Below, one piece after another: positions 1 through 7,803 of a DNA stretch of 64,000 nucleotides. Origin of the DNA: Isoptericola halotolerans (GTDB lineage Bacteria; Actinomycetota; Actinomycetes; Actinomycetales; Cellulomonadaceae); assembly GCF_013149785.1 (NCBI RefSeq), contig NZ_JABEZU010000001.1, forward strand, positions 1,550,001 through 1,614,000. Reading direction: 5' to 3'. The notes below the pieces were generated by a model. It was not told the origin of the DNA. It searched no databases and saw nothing but the letters and a program-made list of their open reading frames with translations. Each line of letters opens with the position of its first letter. The stretch's first letter is position 1. Position numbers and translations under genes: made by a program.

Positions 1-873
1 GACGCGCCGTGGGGTGACGGCGTCGGGCGTCTGCACGCGGCACCGCTCGCCGTCGCCGGACTGATCAGCACCCAGCTGCTGGGTGAGCGCAGCGGGGTGC
101 TCACGTCGGCGACGCTGGCGCTCGGGGGCACCTTCGACCCGGTGGCGAGATCGTTGGGGCTCGCCGCCTCGACGGGCGACGACGACGCGGCGTGGCGAGG
201 CCTGGACGTCGGCAGCCCGTTCGACTACCGCAAGCAGGGCATCTGCTACGTCGCGAAGCACCTTCCCGCGCCGGGCCGGGAGCCGACGACGGCCGCGCAG
301 CTCGACGAGATCGCGGGACTCGTCGAGGCGGCGGGCGGGCGCACCCTCGGGCTGTTCTCGTCACGGCGGGCGGCGACGGCGGCCGCCGAGGCGATGCGTG
401 ACCGGCTGGACGTCCCGGTGCTCTGCCAGGGCGACGACCAGCTCCCGACCCTCGTGAAGCAGTTCGCCGAGGACCCGGAGACCTGCTTGTTCGGCACCCT
501 GTCGCTGTGGCAGGGCGTGGACGTCCCGGGGGACGCCTGCCGCCTGGTCATCATCGACAGGGTGCCGTTCCCGCGCCCTGACGACCCGGTCAGGTCGGCG
601 CGGGCGCGTGCGGTCGAGGAGGCAGGGGGCAACGGCTTCATGCAGGTCGCGGCGTCCCACGCGGCACTGCTCCTCGCCCAGGGCGCGGGCCGGCTGATCC
701 GGTCGGCGCAGGACCGAGGAGTCGTCGCGGTGCTCGATCCCCGCCTGGTCACGGCCCGGTACGGCTCGTTCCTCACGCGGTCGATGCCCGACTTCTGGCG
801 GACCACCGACGGCGACCTGGCTCGGTCGGCGTTGCGTCGTCTGGCGGAGACTCCTCCCTCTGGCGCTCGGTGA
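1..873 (+). CDS. DinG-family ATP-dependent DNA helicase, C-terminal part (5' end outside window)
   Basis: The reading frame is open from the first base, so only the last 290 residues are seen. They form the second RecA-like half of an XPD/DinG superfamily 2 helicase: VLTSATL (motif III-like) near residue 34, a motif V stretch with TLSLWQGVDVPG followed by IIDRVPFPRPDDP, and motif VI GAGRLIRSAQDRG near residue 230. Such proteins unwind DNA with 5'-3' polarity; actinobacterial versions are often annotated as DinG or as putative helicases. The Walker A motif and any iron-sulfur cysteines lie upstream and cannot be judged. It ends 22 bp before the lactate dehydrogenase gene. Confidence 0.85.
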   Translation, partial: DAPWGDGVGRLHAAPLAVAGLISTQLLGERSGVLTSATLALGGTFDPVARSLGLAASTGDDDAAWRGLDVGSPFDYRKQGICYVAKHLPAPGREPTTAAQLDEIAGLVEAAGGRTLGLFSSRRAATAAAEAMRDRLDVPVLCQGDDQLPTLVKQFAEDPETCLFGTLSLWQGVDVPGDACRLVIIDRVPFPRPDDPVRSARARAVEEAGGNGFMQVAASHAALLLAQGAGRLIRSAQDRGVVAVLDPRLVTARYGSFLTRSMPDFWRTTDGDLARSALRRLAETPPSGAR

Positions 874-883
874 GCGCGCGCCC

Positions 884-889
884 TAGCCT
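884..889 (+). promoter_or_regulatory. -10 element TAGCCT of a likely leaderless ldh promoter
   Basis: TAGCCT fits TANNNT and is separated from the GTG start of ldh by six bases (GGGCGC), which would put transcription start on the start codon. No Shine-Dalgarno sequence precedes the GTG. No good -35 element is visible. Confidence 0.5.
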
Positions 890-895
890 GGGCGC

Positions 896-1855
896 GTGAC
901 CGTACCTCGCAGGCAGACCAAGCTCGCCGTCGTCGGTGCGGGTGCCGTCGGTGCCACCCTCGCCTTCACCGCCCTGAACCGCGGCACGGCGCGCACCGTC
1001 GCCCTGATGGACGTCAACAAGGCCAAGGTGGAGGCCGAGGTGCTCGACCTCCAGCACGGCGCGATGTTCGTCCCGCAGGCCGAGGTGATCGGTTCCGACG
1101 ACGTCGAGGTCTGCCGTGACGCCGACGTGGTCGTCGTCACGGCCGGCGCGAAGCAGCGGCCGGGCCAGTCGCGGCTGGATCTCGCCGAGGCGACGATCTC
1201 GCTGACGCGCGCGATCCTGCCGGGACTGGTCGAGGTCGCCCCGCACGCCACCTTCCTGCTGGTCACGAACCCTGTCGACGTGGTGACGCGGGCCGCCCAG
1301 GAGATCTCCGGCCTGCCTCCCGAGCGGGTGTTCGGTTCGGGGACGGTGCTGGACTCGTCGCGGCTGCGTGCGGCGCTCGCCCAGCACTGCGGCGTCGCGA
1401 CGGCCAACGTGCACGCCTACGTGGCCGGTGAGCACGGGGACTCGGAGATCGCCCTGTGGAGCTCGGCGCGAATCGCCGGGGTGCCGCTGCTGGAGTGGGA
1501 ACCGTTGCCGGGCCGATCGCCGCTGGACGCCGAGGCGCGCAAGCTCATCGCTCGCGACGTCGTCGAGTCGGCGTACCGGGTGATCGCCGGCAAGGGTGCC
1601 ACCAACTATGCCGTCGGTCTGGCCGCCACACGGATCGTCGAAGCGGTGCTCAACGACGAGCACCGGGTGATGCCCGTGTCCACGAGGATCGACGGCTTCC
1701 ACGGGATCAGCGACGTGTGTCTGTCTCTCCCCACCCTGGTCGACGCCCGTGGCGCGACCACCGTCGTGGACACGCCGCTGTCCGACGAGGAGGCGGAAGG
1801 ACTGCGGTCGTCGGCCGCGAGCGTCCGCGCCGTCCAGCGGCGGTTCGACCTCTGA
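896..1855 (+). CDS. ldh: L-lactate dehydrogenase
   Basis: NAD-dependent interconversion of pyruvate and L-lactate in the cytoplasm, closing fermentative glycolysis. The 319-residue length is normal for the family. The Rossmann motif GAGAVGAT is at residues 14-21, the mobile substrate loop with its Arg is in GAKQRPGQSR near 86-95, NPVDVVT follows, and the catalytic His is in GEHGDSE near 180. The Gln before the loop Arg (KQRPG) favours lactate over malate specificity, since malate dehydrogenases carry Arg there. The GTG at 896 is chosen because it starts directly before the Rossmann fold and sits six bases after a -10 element. It converges on lexA. Confidence 0.9.
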   Translation: MTVPRRQTKLAVVGAGAVGATLAFTALNRGTARTVALMDVNKAKVEAEVLDLQHGAMFVPQAEVIGSDDVEVCRDADVVVVTAGAKQRPGQSRLDLAEATISLTRAILPGLVEVAPHATFLLVTNPVDVVTRAAQEISGLPPERVFGSGTVLDSSRLRAALAQHCGVATANVHAYVAGEHGDSEIALWSSARIAGVPLLEWEPLPGRSPLDAEARKLIARDVVESAYRVIAGKGATNYAVGLAATRIVEAVLNDEHRVMPVSTRIDGFHGISDVCLSLPTLVDARGATTVVDTPLSDEEAEGLRSSAASVRAVQRRFDL

Positions 1856-1889
1856 GGCCACCGCGAGGGCTGCGGGGCGATCGGTCGTT

Positions 1890-2651
1890 CTAGAGGCTGC
1901 GGAGCACGGCGACCACGCGACCGAGGATCTGCGCCTCGTCGCCGGCGATCGGGTCGTACGCCGAGTTCTGGGGCATGAGCCACGTGTGGCCGCCCGACTG
2001 CTTGAACGACTTGACCGTCGCCTCCCCGTCGAGCATGGCAGCCACGATCTCACCCTGCTCGGCCACGTTCTGGCGGCGTACGACGACCCAGTCGCCGTCG
2101 CAGATCGCGGCGTCGATCATCGAGTCACCCGCCACCTTGAGCAGGAAGAGCTCGCCGTCCCCGACGACCTGGCGGGGGAGGGGGAAGACATCCTCCACGA
2201 CCTGTTCGGCCAGGATGGGCCCGCCGGCCGCGATCCGACCGACGAGCGGGACGTAGGAGGGAGCCGGTGAGCCGCCCTCGCCGATCTCGGGTTCGGGCAC
2301 GGCCGAGGGCGCGAGGGGCGCCGGCACGGCTGAGCGGCCCGGGTCGAGCGCGACCGGGTCCACCACCTCCATGGCGCGTGGTCGGTGGGGGTCGCGCCGC
2401 AGATAGCCCTTGCGCTCGAGCGTGGTGAGCTGGTGCTTGACGGACGACGGGCTCGCCAGGCCGACGGCCTCCCCGATCTCGCGCATGGTCGGCGGGTAGC
2501 CGCGCTGCTCGACCGACGCGCGGATCGTCTCCAGGACGCGATGCTGGCGTGCGGTGAGCCGGTCCGGGCCTGGTGTGATCTCCGAGACGGACGCAAGGGT
2601 CTCGTCGCGCATGCCGGGGTCGGCGTCGTCGGTCTCGCGTGTCGTCGTCAT
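1890..2651 (-). CDS. lexA: SOS repressor LexA
   Basis: Transcriptional repressor of the SOS regulon that cleaves itself when RecA filaments form on damaged DNA. A winged helix-turn-helix DNA-binding domain spans residues 31-86. The S24 peptidase domain has the Ala142-Gly143 cleavage site (in RIAAGGP), the catalytic Ser177 (GDSMID) and Lys214 (ATVKSF). I start at the ATG at 2651, giving 253 aa with GGGAGAG as ribosome binding site. The open frame extends 29 codons further upstream, but those codons cross the promoter. Divergent from the LysM gene across a region with LexA boxes, so it is autoregulated. Confidence 0.95.
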   Translation of the reverse strand: MTTTRETDDADPGMRDETLASVSEITPGPDRLTARQHRVLETIRASVEQRGYPPTMREIGEAVGLASPSSVKHQLTTLERKGYLRRDPHRPRAMEVVDPVALDPGRSAVPAPLAPSAVPEPEIGEGGSPAPSYVPLVGRIAAGGPILAEQVVEDVFPLPRQVVGDGELFLLKVAGDSMIDAAICDGDWVVVRRQNVAEQGEIVAAMLDGEATVKSFKQSGGHTWLMPQNSAYDPIAGDEAQILGRVVAVLRSL

Positions 2652-2709
2652 ACGTCTCTCCCGTCGAACCTGACCTGCCGAACCAGACAAAACTGTCACC
2701 GCTCCCGTC

Positions 2710-2738
2710 AGCCTAGGGCAGATCGCCCCGGACATCAA
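2710..2738 (-). promoter_or_regulatory. lexA promoter (-35 TTGATG, 17 bp, -10 TAGGCT)
   Basis: Read on the minus strand, TTGATG at 2738-2733 and TAGGCT at 2715-2710 are 17 bp apart, the optimal spacing. The -35 hexamer overlaps the LexA box at 2735-2750, as expected for autorepression. Predicted transcription start is near 2703, leaving a leader of about 50 nt. Confidence 0.6.
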
Positions 2739-2750
2739 ACATCTGTTCGA
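2735..2750. promoter_or_regulatory. LexA operator (SOS box) TCAAACATCTGTTCGA
   Basis: It matches the actinobacterial and Bacillus-type SOS consensus TCGAAC-N4-GTTCGA at 11 of 12 fixed positions. It overlaps the lexA -35 element on one side and lies upstream of the LysM gene on the other, so it can serve both genes. Confidence 0.8.
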
Positions 2751-2790
2751 TGATTCTCGACCTCCGCGCCCTCCGCGTGGTATCTATGGG

Positions 2791-2835
2791 TACAGGTGTT
2801 CGTCGAACAGGTGTATGACGGACAGGTGTTCGACC
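2791..2835 (+). promoter_or_regulatory. Three 15-bp tandem repeats carrying LexA-box-like sites
   Basis: Three consecutive 15-bp units share the core ACAGGTGT (2791-2805, 2806-2820, 2821-2835). Two overlapping frames fit the SOS consensus: TCGAAC-AGGT-GTATGA at 2803-2818 (10 of 12) and ACGGAC-AGGT-GTTCGA at 2818-2833 (10 of 12). They lie between a TA-rich -10 candidate near 2781-2787 and the LysM gene start, a position suited to repression. A start codon at 2796 would make the repeats coding, but the better ribosome binding site is further down. Confidence 0.55.
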
Positions 2836-2864
2836 GGAAGGGTATGACCGGGAGGAGCAGGGCC

Positions 2865-3209
2865 ATGGCATCGATCACGACAGCCTCGGTGGGCGAGACA
2901 CGTGGGCTCGACGGGCTACGGCTGACGGCAAGAGGTCGGCGCGCGCTCGTCGGTCTCGCGGCGTTCCTGTTGTCGGTGCCGCTCGTGGCCTGGGGTGCCG
3001 GTGCCGTGGCCGATGCTCCCCGGAGCGCCGTCGAGGTGCGGCTGCAGACGGTGGCTCCCGGGGAGACGCTGTGGCAGTACGCCGCGACGGTGGCTGCGCC
3101 GGGGGAGGATCTGCGCGACGTCGTGGCGGACCTGAAGGAGCTCAACGGGATGCGCACGGCTGCGCTCCAGGTCGGACAGGTCGTGGTCCTGCCACAGACC
3201 GGTGAGTGA
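2865..3209 (+). CDS. LysM peptidoglycan-binding membrane protein, probable SOS cell-division inhibitor (YneA/DivS/ChiZ-like)
   Basis: A 114-residue protein with a basic N-terminus, one membrane segment at about 27-48, and a LysM domain at about 61-112 ([11 protein letters not shown] ... [10 protein letters not shown]). LysM domains bind peptidoglycan glycan chains, so the product should be membrane-anchored with LysM outside. Gene order lexA / LysM gene / nrdR matches the actinobacterial locus of Rv2719c (ChiZ) and DivS, and Bacillus yneA, which delay septation during DNA damage. The ATG at 2865 has GGAGG nine bases upstream; ATG 2844 and an upstream start at 2796 are possible but have poor sites. 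Its function is inferred from position and domain. Confidence 0.8.
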   Translation: MASITTASVGETRGLDGLRLTARGRRALVGLAAFLLSVPLVAWGAGAVADAPRSAVEVRLQTVAPGETLWQYAATVAAPGEDLRDVVADLKELNGMRTAALQVGQVVVLPQTGE

Positions 3210-3226
3210 TCCGCGGCGGTGCGATG

Positions 3227-3256
3227 TTGCACGGAGGCCGCGCGTCCGCTTACTTT
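3227..3256 (+). promoter_or_regulatory. Candidate nrdR promoter (TTGCAC, 18 bp, TACTTT)
   Basis: TTGCAC at 3227-3232 and TACTTT at 3251-3256 are 18 bp apart and lie between the LysM gene and nrdR. The predicted leader of about 40 nt contains the AGGAGA ribosome binding site of nrdR. Confidence 0.4.
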
Positions 3257-3304
3257 CGTCGGGCCGCCGGGCACAGGCCCGGCCTCGATCGCAGGAGACA
3301 CCGG

Positions 3305-3796
3305 ATGCACTGCCCGTTCTGCCGACACGGCGACTCCCGCGTCGTCGACTCGCGCACGGCCGATGACGGCTCGTCGATCCGCCGTCGGCGTCAGTGTCCG
3401 GCCTGCCAGCGTCGCTTCACCACGATCGAGACGGCGAGCCTGTCGGTCGTGAAGCGTTCGGGCGTGACGGAGCCGTTCAGCCGCGAGAAGGTGGTCTCCG
3501 GGGTGCGCAAGGCCTGCCAGGGTCGCCCGGTCAGCGCGGACGACCTGGCGCTGCTGGCCCAACGCGTGGAGGAGACGCTGCGAGGATCGGGCAGCGCGGA
3601 GATCGACGCGTACGAGATCGGCCTCGCGATCCTCGGCCCGTTGCGGGAGCTCGACGAGGTCGCCTACCTGCGGTTCGCCTCCGTCTACCAGGCGTTCGAC
3701 TCGCTCGACGACTTCGATGCGGCGATCACGTCGTTGCGTGTCGAGCGTGCCGAGCGTGAGGCCTCGAACCCGTCGGACGACCCGCAGGATCTCTGA
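3305..3796 (+). CDS. nrdR: Transcriptional repressor NrdR
   Basis: A zinc-ribbon/ATP-cone repressor that senses (d)ATP and shuts down ribonucleotide reductase genes. The zinc ribbon uses C3, C6, C31 and C34 (HCPFC and CPAC), followed by the basic RRRQ and RRFTT segments. The ATP-cone spans about 47-137. The 163-residue length is typical. The ATG at 3305 is chosen because it directly precedes the zinc ribbon and follows AGGAGA; the open frame upstream is not conserved-looking. No NrdR box was recognised in this window, so its targets are elsewhere. Confidence 0.95.
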   Translation: MHCPFCRHGDSRVVDSRTADDGSSIRRRRQCPACQRRFTTIETASLSVVKRSGVTEPFSREKVVSGVRKACQGRPVSADDLALLAQRVEETLRGSGSAEIDAYEIGLAILGPLRELDEVAYLRFASVYQAFDSLDDFDAAITSLRVERAEREASNPSDDPQDL

Positions 3797-3846
3797 ACTG
3801 CCCCGGCTCTCGGTGGAATGGCTTCGCACGAGAGGCCCGAGAGGCG

Positions 3847-3852
3847 CATGCT
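3847..3852 (+). promoter_or_regulatory. Possible -10 element CATGCT for a leaderless DUF5302 transcript
   Basis: CATGCT is separated from the ATG at 3859 by six bases (GTCCTC), the same geometry as the TANNNT elements elsewhere in the window, but the first T is replaced by C. No ribosome binding site precedes this ATG. Confidence 0.3.
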
Positions 3853-3858
3853 GTCCTC

Positions 3859-4041
3859 ATGACCGAAGAGAAGAAGGCGACAGGACCCGGCGACGAGGCG
3901 AAGGCTCGTTTCAGGGAGGCACTCGAGAAGAAGAACGCAGCACAGCACCGCACGGCCGAGTCCGAGCGGAACACCGGTGCCGTGCACGGTTCGGAGACCA
4001 CCGGCCCCGTCCAGCAGATGTTCCGGCGCAAGTCGGGCTGA
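3859..4041 (+). CDS. Small DUF5302 family protein
   Basis: A 60-residue, highly charged protein (MTEEKKATG ... MFRRKSG). The central KARFREALEKK segment and the terminal MFRRKSG are the hallmarks of the actinobacterial DUF5302 family, whose function is unknown. There is no signal peptide, membrane segment or cysteine, and it is probably largely helical or disordered. It is monocistronic, flanked by nrdR in the same direction and by a strong terminator that it shares with the convergent serA. Confidence 0.8.
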   Translation: MTEEKKATGPGDEAKARFREALEKKNAAQHRTAESERNTGAVHGSETTGPVQQMFRRKSG

Positions 4042-4062
4042 CCTGGCACCAGGACGCTGAGC

Positions 4063-4100
4063 GCGAGCGGCCCCCCGAGGATCCTCGGGGGGCCGCTCGC
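4063..4100. terminator. Bidirectional terminator: perfect 38-bp palindrome
   Basis: The left arm 4063-4081 is the exact reverse complement of 4082-4100, giving a 19-bp inverted repeat with no spacer (17 pairs plus a 4-nt loop when folded). It lies between the convergent ends of DUF5302 and serA. There is no clear U-tract on either side, as is common in high-GC actinobacteria. Confidence 0.75.
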
Positions 4101-4116
4101 GGCGCCAGGGCGCAGG

Positions 4117-5388
4117 TCAGGCGGCGGCCGGCCCCGGGGGGAACTCAGGGCGGTCGAACGCATCGCGGATCCGCAGCCGGACCGTCGTGTCCATCGCCAT
4201 GAGCTTGGCGGAGGCGCCGCGCTGCGTGACGTCGGAGATGTCCGTGACGACATAGCCCAGCTCGCCCCGCGTGGCGAGCATCTGTGCCTCGATGTTGGCG
4301 CCGTGGTCGGCGAAGACCTGGTTCACCGCGGCGAGCACGCCCGGGACGTTGCGATGGAGGAGCGCGATGCGACCGACGCCCGTGTGCTCCAGCTGCAGGT
4401 TCGGCAGGTTCACCGACAGGGTCGTCGAAGCGGTCAGGAAGTAGTCGCGGAGCTTCTTGGCGACGAAGTGGCCGATCGACTCCTGCGCCTCGAGCGTCGA
4501 CCCCCCGACGTGCGGCGTGAGGATGACGTTGTCGAGCCCGCGCAACGGCGAGTCGAAGTGGTCCCCCCGCTTCTTCGGCTCGGTGGGGAAGACGTCCACG
4601 GCAGCACCTGCGAGATGGCCGGACAGGATGTGCTCGCGCAGCGAGGCGAGGTCGACCACGAATCCGCGCGAGAGGTTGAGGAAGATCGACCCCGGCTTCA
4701 TCCGGGCGAACATGTCCCCGGTGAACAGCCCGGCGTTCCCGGCGCGGCCGTCCACGTGGATCGTCACGGCGTCGGCCACCTGGAGCAGCTCGTCCAAGGT
4801 CTCGACCCTGCGGGCGTTGCCGAGGGCGAGCTTCTCGGCCGAGTCGTAGAAGACGACCTTCATGCCGAGGTTCTCGGCGAGCACGGAGAGCTGTGAACCG
4901 ATGTTCCCGTACCCGATGATCCCGAGGGTGCGGCCACGCACCTCGTGCGAGCCGTCGGCGGTCTTGTCCCACACGCCGTCGTGCAGGGCCTTGTCCCGCA
5001 CCGTGAGGCGGCGTGTCAAGGAGATGATCTCCGCCACCGCCAGCTCGACCACCGAGCGGGTGTTGGAGAACGGGGCGTTGAACACGGCCACACCCCGCGA
5101 GGCGGCGGCGTCGAGGTCGATCTGGTTGGTCCCGATGGAGAACGTCCCGACGGCCAGCAGGCCGGGGACGGACTCCAGGACATGACGGGTGACCTGGGTC
5201 TTGGACCGGATGCCGAGGATCTGGAAGTCGGCGAGCGTCTCGATCAGCTCCGCCTCGTCGAGCGCGCCGGAGCGGGTCTCGACCTCGATCCCCGCATCAC
5301 GGAGGATCTCGACGGCGGCAGGATGGACGTTCTCGAGGAGGAGGGCGCGCAGCACGGACCCATGGTGCGCCACCGGAGGCGCGGCCAC
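4117..5388 (-). CDS. serA: D-3-phosphoglycerate dehydrogenase with ACT domain
   Basis: NAD-dependent oxidation of 3-phosphoglycerate, the first step of serine synthesis. The order is substrate domain, Rossmann domain with GYGNIGSQL, substrate domain (catalytic His in TPHVGGSTLEAQ), and a C-terminal ACT domain (HRNVPGVLAAVNQVF) that in the E. coli-type enzyme binds serine for feedback inhibition. At 423 aa it is the short E. coli-like form, without the extra ASB domain of the mycobacterial type. The GTG at 5388 has GGGTGAG upstream; an in-frame GTG at 5355 directly before LRALLLENVHP is an alternative start. It lies 9 bp behind the helicase gene and may be co-transcribed with it. Confidence 0.92.
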   Translation of the reverse strand: MAAPPVAHHGSVLRALLLENVHPAAVEILRDAGIEVETRSGALDEAELIETLADFQILGIRSKTQVTRHVLESVPGLLAVGTFSIGTNQIDLDAAASRGVAVFNAPFSNTRSVVELAVAEIISLTRRLTVRDKALHDGVWDKTADGSHEVRGRTLGIIGYGNIGSQLSVLAENLGMKVVFYDSAEKLALGNARRVETLDELLQVADAVTIHVDGRAGNAGLFTGDMFARMKPGSIFLNLSRGFVVDLASLREHILSGHLAGAAVDVFPTEPKKRGDHFDSPLRGLDNVILTPHVGGSTLEAQESIGHFVAKKLRDYFLTASTTLSVNLPNLQLEHTGVGRIALLHRNVPGVLAAVNQVFADHGANIEAQMLATRGELGYVVTDISDVTQRGASAKLMAMDTTVRLRIRDAFDRPEFPPGPAAA

Positions 5389-5397
5389 AAGCTCGTC

Positions 5398-7659
5398 TCA
5401 CCCAGCGTGCACGAGACCTTCGGGGAGCGCACGGGAGTGCACGACGACGAGGACCTGCGTCGGCCGTGTCATGGCCACGTAGAGGTCCCCCCACCGGCCG
5501 GGACCGGCCGCGACGTCGGCGGGCTCCACGAGCACGACGGCGTCGTACTCGAGCCCCTTGGCCTCGCGCGGGGACGTCACGACCACCTGGGCGTCCTCCG
5601 GTCGCTGCCCTGCGAGACGCGTGGCCTCGTCGGCTCCCAGGGTGTCCGAGAGCGCAGCGGCGACCTGCTCGCGCAGCCCGGGCAGCGCGTCCTGCGCGGC
5701 GATGACCGCCACCCGGCCGGAGCCGTCGGCGGCCACGTGCTCCTGAGCGAGCGCGGCCGCGCGGGTGGCGGCACGCCCGGACGGGTCGTCCGAGCGGTCG
5801 ACCTGCAGGGAGTCGGGGACGTCCCGGGCCGCCGTCAGGGGCGAGACCGGGAGGCCCGCTGCGGTCGCGACGCGCTGCGCGGCGTCCGCCACGGCGGCGG
5901 GCGTCCGGTAGCTCACGGTCAGCTCGCTGAGCCGCCAGCCGTCGCGGAGCACGGGGTCGAGCGCCTGGGGCCACGACCGGGCGCCGGCCGCGGACGAGGT
6001 CTGGGCGACGTCACCCACGATGGTCAGCGACCGTGTCGGGACGCGGCGCACGATGGCGTGCCACGCCATCGGGCTGAGCTCCTGGGCCTCGTCGACCACG
6101 ACGTGTCCGTACGTCCAGGACCGGTCCGAGGCGGCACGCTCCGCGGTGGTCAGGGTGGGTCCTGTCTCGGCGAACCGGTCGGCGAGCGTCTGGGCGTCGA
6201 CCAGGCCCCCGCCGGCGCCGGTGGACTCCAGCACGGTCCGGGCGTACTCGAGCTCGGCGGCGCGCTGCGTCTCGGCGGCGCGGGACTCGGCCCGGGCCAC
6301 GGAGTCGTCGACTCCCAACAGCTCCGCCGCCTCGTCGAGGATCGGCACGTCGGACTCCGTCCACGGAGCGTCGGGGGAGCGGCGCAGCAGGCTGCGCTCG
6401 GCGGCCGTCAGCTCCGGTGCCGCCTCCTCGAGGCGGTGCGGCTTGGCCCACAGGTCGGCGACCAGCCTCTCGGGCGTCAGGGGGAACCACGCCAGGTTGA
6501 CGGCGACCCGGACGTCGCGGTCCGCGCGCAGGTCCTCCTGGAGCACCGCCACGTCGTGGTCCGACAGCTCGGAGTCGGTGCGCTCGCGGTACTGGTCGAC
6601 GAGCTTGGCGAGCATCTCGCGCACGAACGTCGCACGCGCCTCGTTGTGAGGCTTGTGCGTCCGGCGTGCCCGGGCGATCGCCTCGCGCACGTCCCGCCGG
6701 CGGATCGACAGGTCGACGCCGTCCACCCGTACGGCGACGTCGCGCACGGGAACCCGTTCCCGGGCGCGTACGGCGCGACGGACCGCCGCACGCCACAGCA
6801 GGCGGCCCTTGATCTCGGCGACCGGGCCGTCGTCGACGTCGGTGGCTCGCAGGCCCGGCAGCAGCTCGCCGACGGTGGTGGACACGACACCCGTCTCGCC
6901 GAGGGAGGGCAGCACCTGGTCGATGTAGCGCAGGAAGGCCCGGCTGGGACCCACGAGCAGGACGCCCGAGCGTTCGAGCACCCGGCGGTGGGCGTAGAGC
7001 AGGTAGGCGGCGCGGTGCAGCGCGACGGCGGTCTTGCCGGTCCCCGGGCCGCCCTGGACGACCAGGGCGCCACCGAGATCGTCGCGCACGATCCGGTCCT
7101 GCTCGCCCTGGATGGTCGCGACGATGTCCGCCATGCGACCGGTGCGGCGGGTGGCGAGCGAGGCGAGGAGCGCGCCCTCTCCGGACAGCGACGACACGTC
7201 CATCCCGTCCGTCACGGCGTCCAGGTCGAGCACCTCGTCCTCGTACCCGGTGACGGTCCGCGCGGAGGTGACCACGTGTCGACGACGCCGTACGCCGTCC
7301 GGGTGGCGGGCCGTGGCCCGGTAGAACGCTCGCGCGGCGGGTGCGCGCCAGTCGGTGAGGAGCGAGCGGTGCTCGTCGTCGGCCAGGCCCAGGCGACCCA
7401 CGTAGCGGACCTCGCCGTCCTCGAGGTCGAGGCGACCGAAGGCGAGCCGGTCCTCGACGGCGTCGAGCTGGGCAGCACGGTCCGCGTAGAGGGTCGCGAA
7501 GGCGTCCCGCTCGCTGCGGTTCTGCGGCGAGCCCGACGGCCCCTCGCGTCGTACCTCGGCGAGCCGTGCGCGCGCGACGGCGCGCAGCTCGTCGAGGCGG
7601 GCGTACAGCCGGGTGACGACCGCCTGCTCGCGTGCCAGCTCCTCGTGCCTGCCCGCCAC
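5398..7659 (-). CDS. helR: UvrD/Rep-like helicase of the HelD/HelR class, RNA polymerase-associated
   Basis: A 753-residue superfamily 1 ATPase. An N-terminal helical region (residues 1-60, rich in Arg, Leu and Glu, likely coiled coil) and the YADRAAQLDAVEDRLAFGRLD segment precede the Walker A GGPGTGKTA near residue 228. Walker B is VVVDEAQELSPMAW, and the C-terminal motor part holds YRTPAAVADAAQ, EAKGLEYDAVVLVEP and YVAMTRPTQ. HelD-class proteins insert arms into RNA polymerase and recycle stalled complexes; actinobacterial HelR displaces rifampicin. GTG at 7659 with AGGAGG before it. Assignment to HelR rather than another HelD paralogue is likely but not certain. I saw no rifampicin-associated element upstream. 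Confidence 0.75.
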   Translation of the reverse strand: MAGRHEELAREQAVVTRLYARLDELRAVARARLAEVRREGPSGSPQNRSERDAFATLYADRAAQLDAVEDRLAFGRLDLEDGEVRYVGRLGLADDEHRSLLTDWRAPAARAFYRATARHPDGVRRRRHVVTSARTVTGYEDEVLDLDAVTDGMDVSSLSGEGALLASLATRRTGRMADIVATIQGEQDRIVRDDLGGALVVQGGPGTGKTAVALHRAAYLLYAHRRVLERSGVLLVGPSRAFLRYIDQVLPSLGETGVVSTTVGELLPGLRATDVDDGPVAEIKGRLLWRAAVRRAVRARERVPVRDVAVRVDGVDLSIRRRDVREAIARARRTHKPHNEARATFVREMLAKLVDQYRERTDSELSDHDVAVLQEDLRADRDVRVAVNLAWFPLTPERLVADLWAKPHRLEEAAPELTAAERSLLRRSPDAPWTESDVPILDEAAELLGVDDSVARAESRAAETQRAAELEYARTVLESTGAGGGLVDAQTLADRFAETGPTLTTAERAASDRSWTYGHVVVDEAQELSPMAWHAIVRRVPTRSLTIVGDVAQTSSAAGARSWPQALDPVLRDGWRLSELTVSYRTPAAVADAAQRVATAAGLPVSPLTAARDVPDSLQVDRSDDPSGRAATRAAALAQEHVAADGSGRVAVIAAQDALPGLREQVAAALSDTLGADEATRLAGQRPEDAQVVVTSPREAKGLEYDAVVLVEPADVAAGPGRWGDLYVAMTRPTQVLVVVHSRALPEGLVHAG

Positions 7660-7790
7660 GCGTCCTCCTGGTGCTCCTCGATGTGCGGCCGACCATCATT
7701 CCACGCGCGGGCGGTGCGGCGCGCCGACAGGGGTACCCACGACCGACGCGCCGGGGCCCGTCGGCGATGACGCGAGCGGTCGCGACGACA

Positions 7791-7796
7791 TAGGAT
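7791..7796 (+). promoter_or_regulatory. -10 element TAGGAT before the PP2C gene
   Basis: TAGGAT is the classical actinobacterial -10. It lies seven bases before the ATG at 7804 and only one base before the in-frame ATG at 7798, so it supports 7804 as a leaderless start. ATGACG at 7767-7772 is a weak -35 candidate. Confidence 0.5.
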
Positions 7797-7803
7797 CATG
7801 GTC

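Noticed and set aside
4945-7770. A 941-codon plus-strand open frame
   Set aside because: It runs antisense to serA and the HelR-like gene, which have clear family motifs. Its translation is rich in Gly, Arg, His and Val with no domain; it is a typical shadow frame of high-GC DNA.
7660-7803. Rifampicin-associated element upstream of the HelR-like gene
   Set aside because: I looked for the inverted-repeat element known from other actinobacteria and found no matching sequence in this region.
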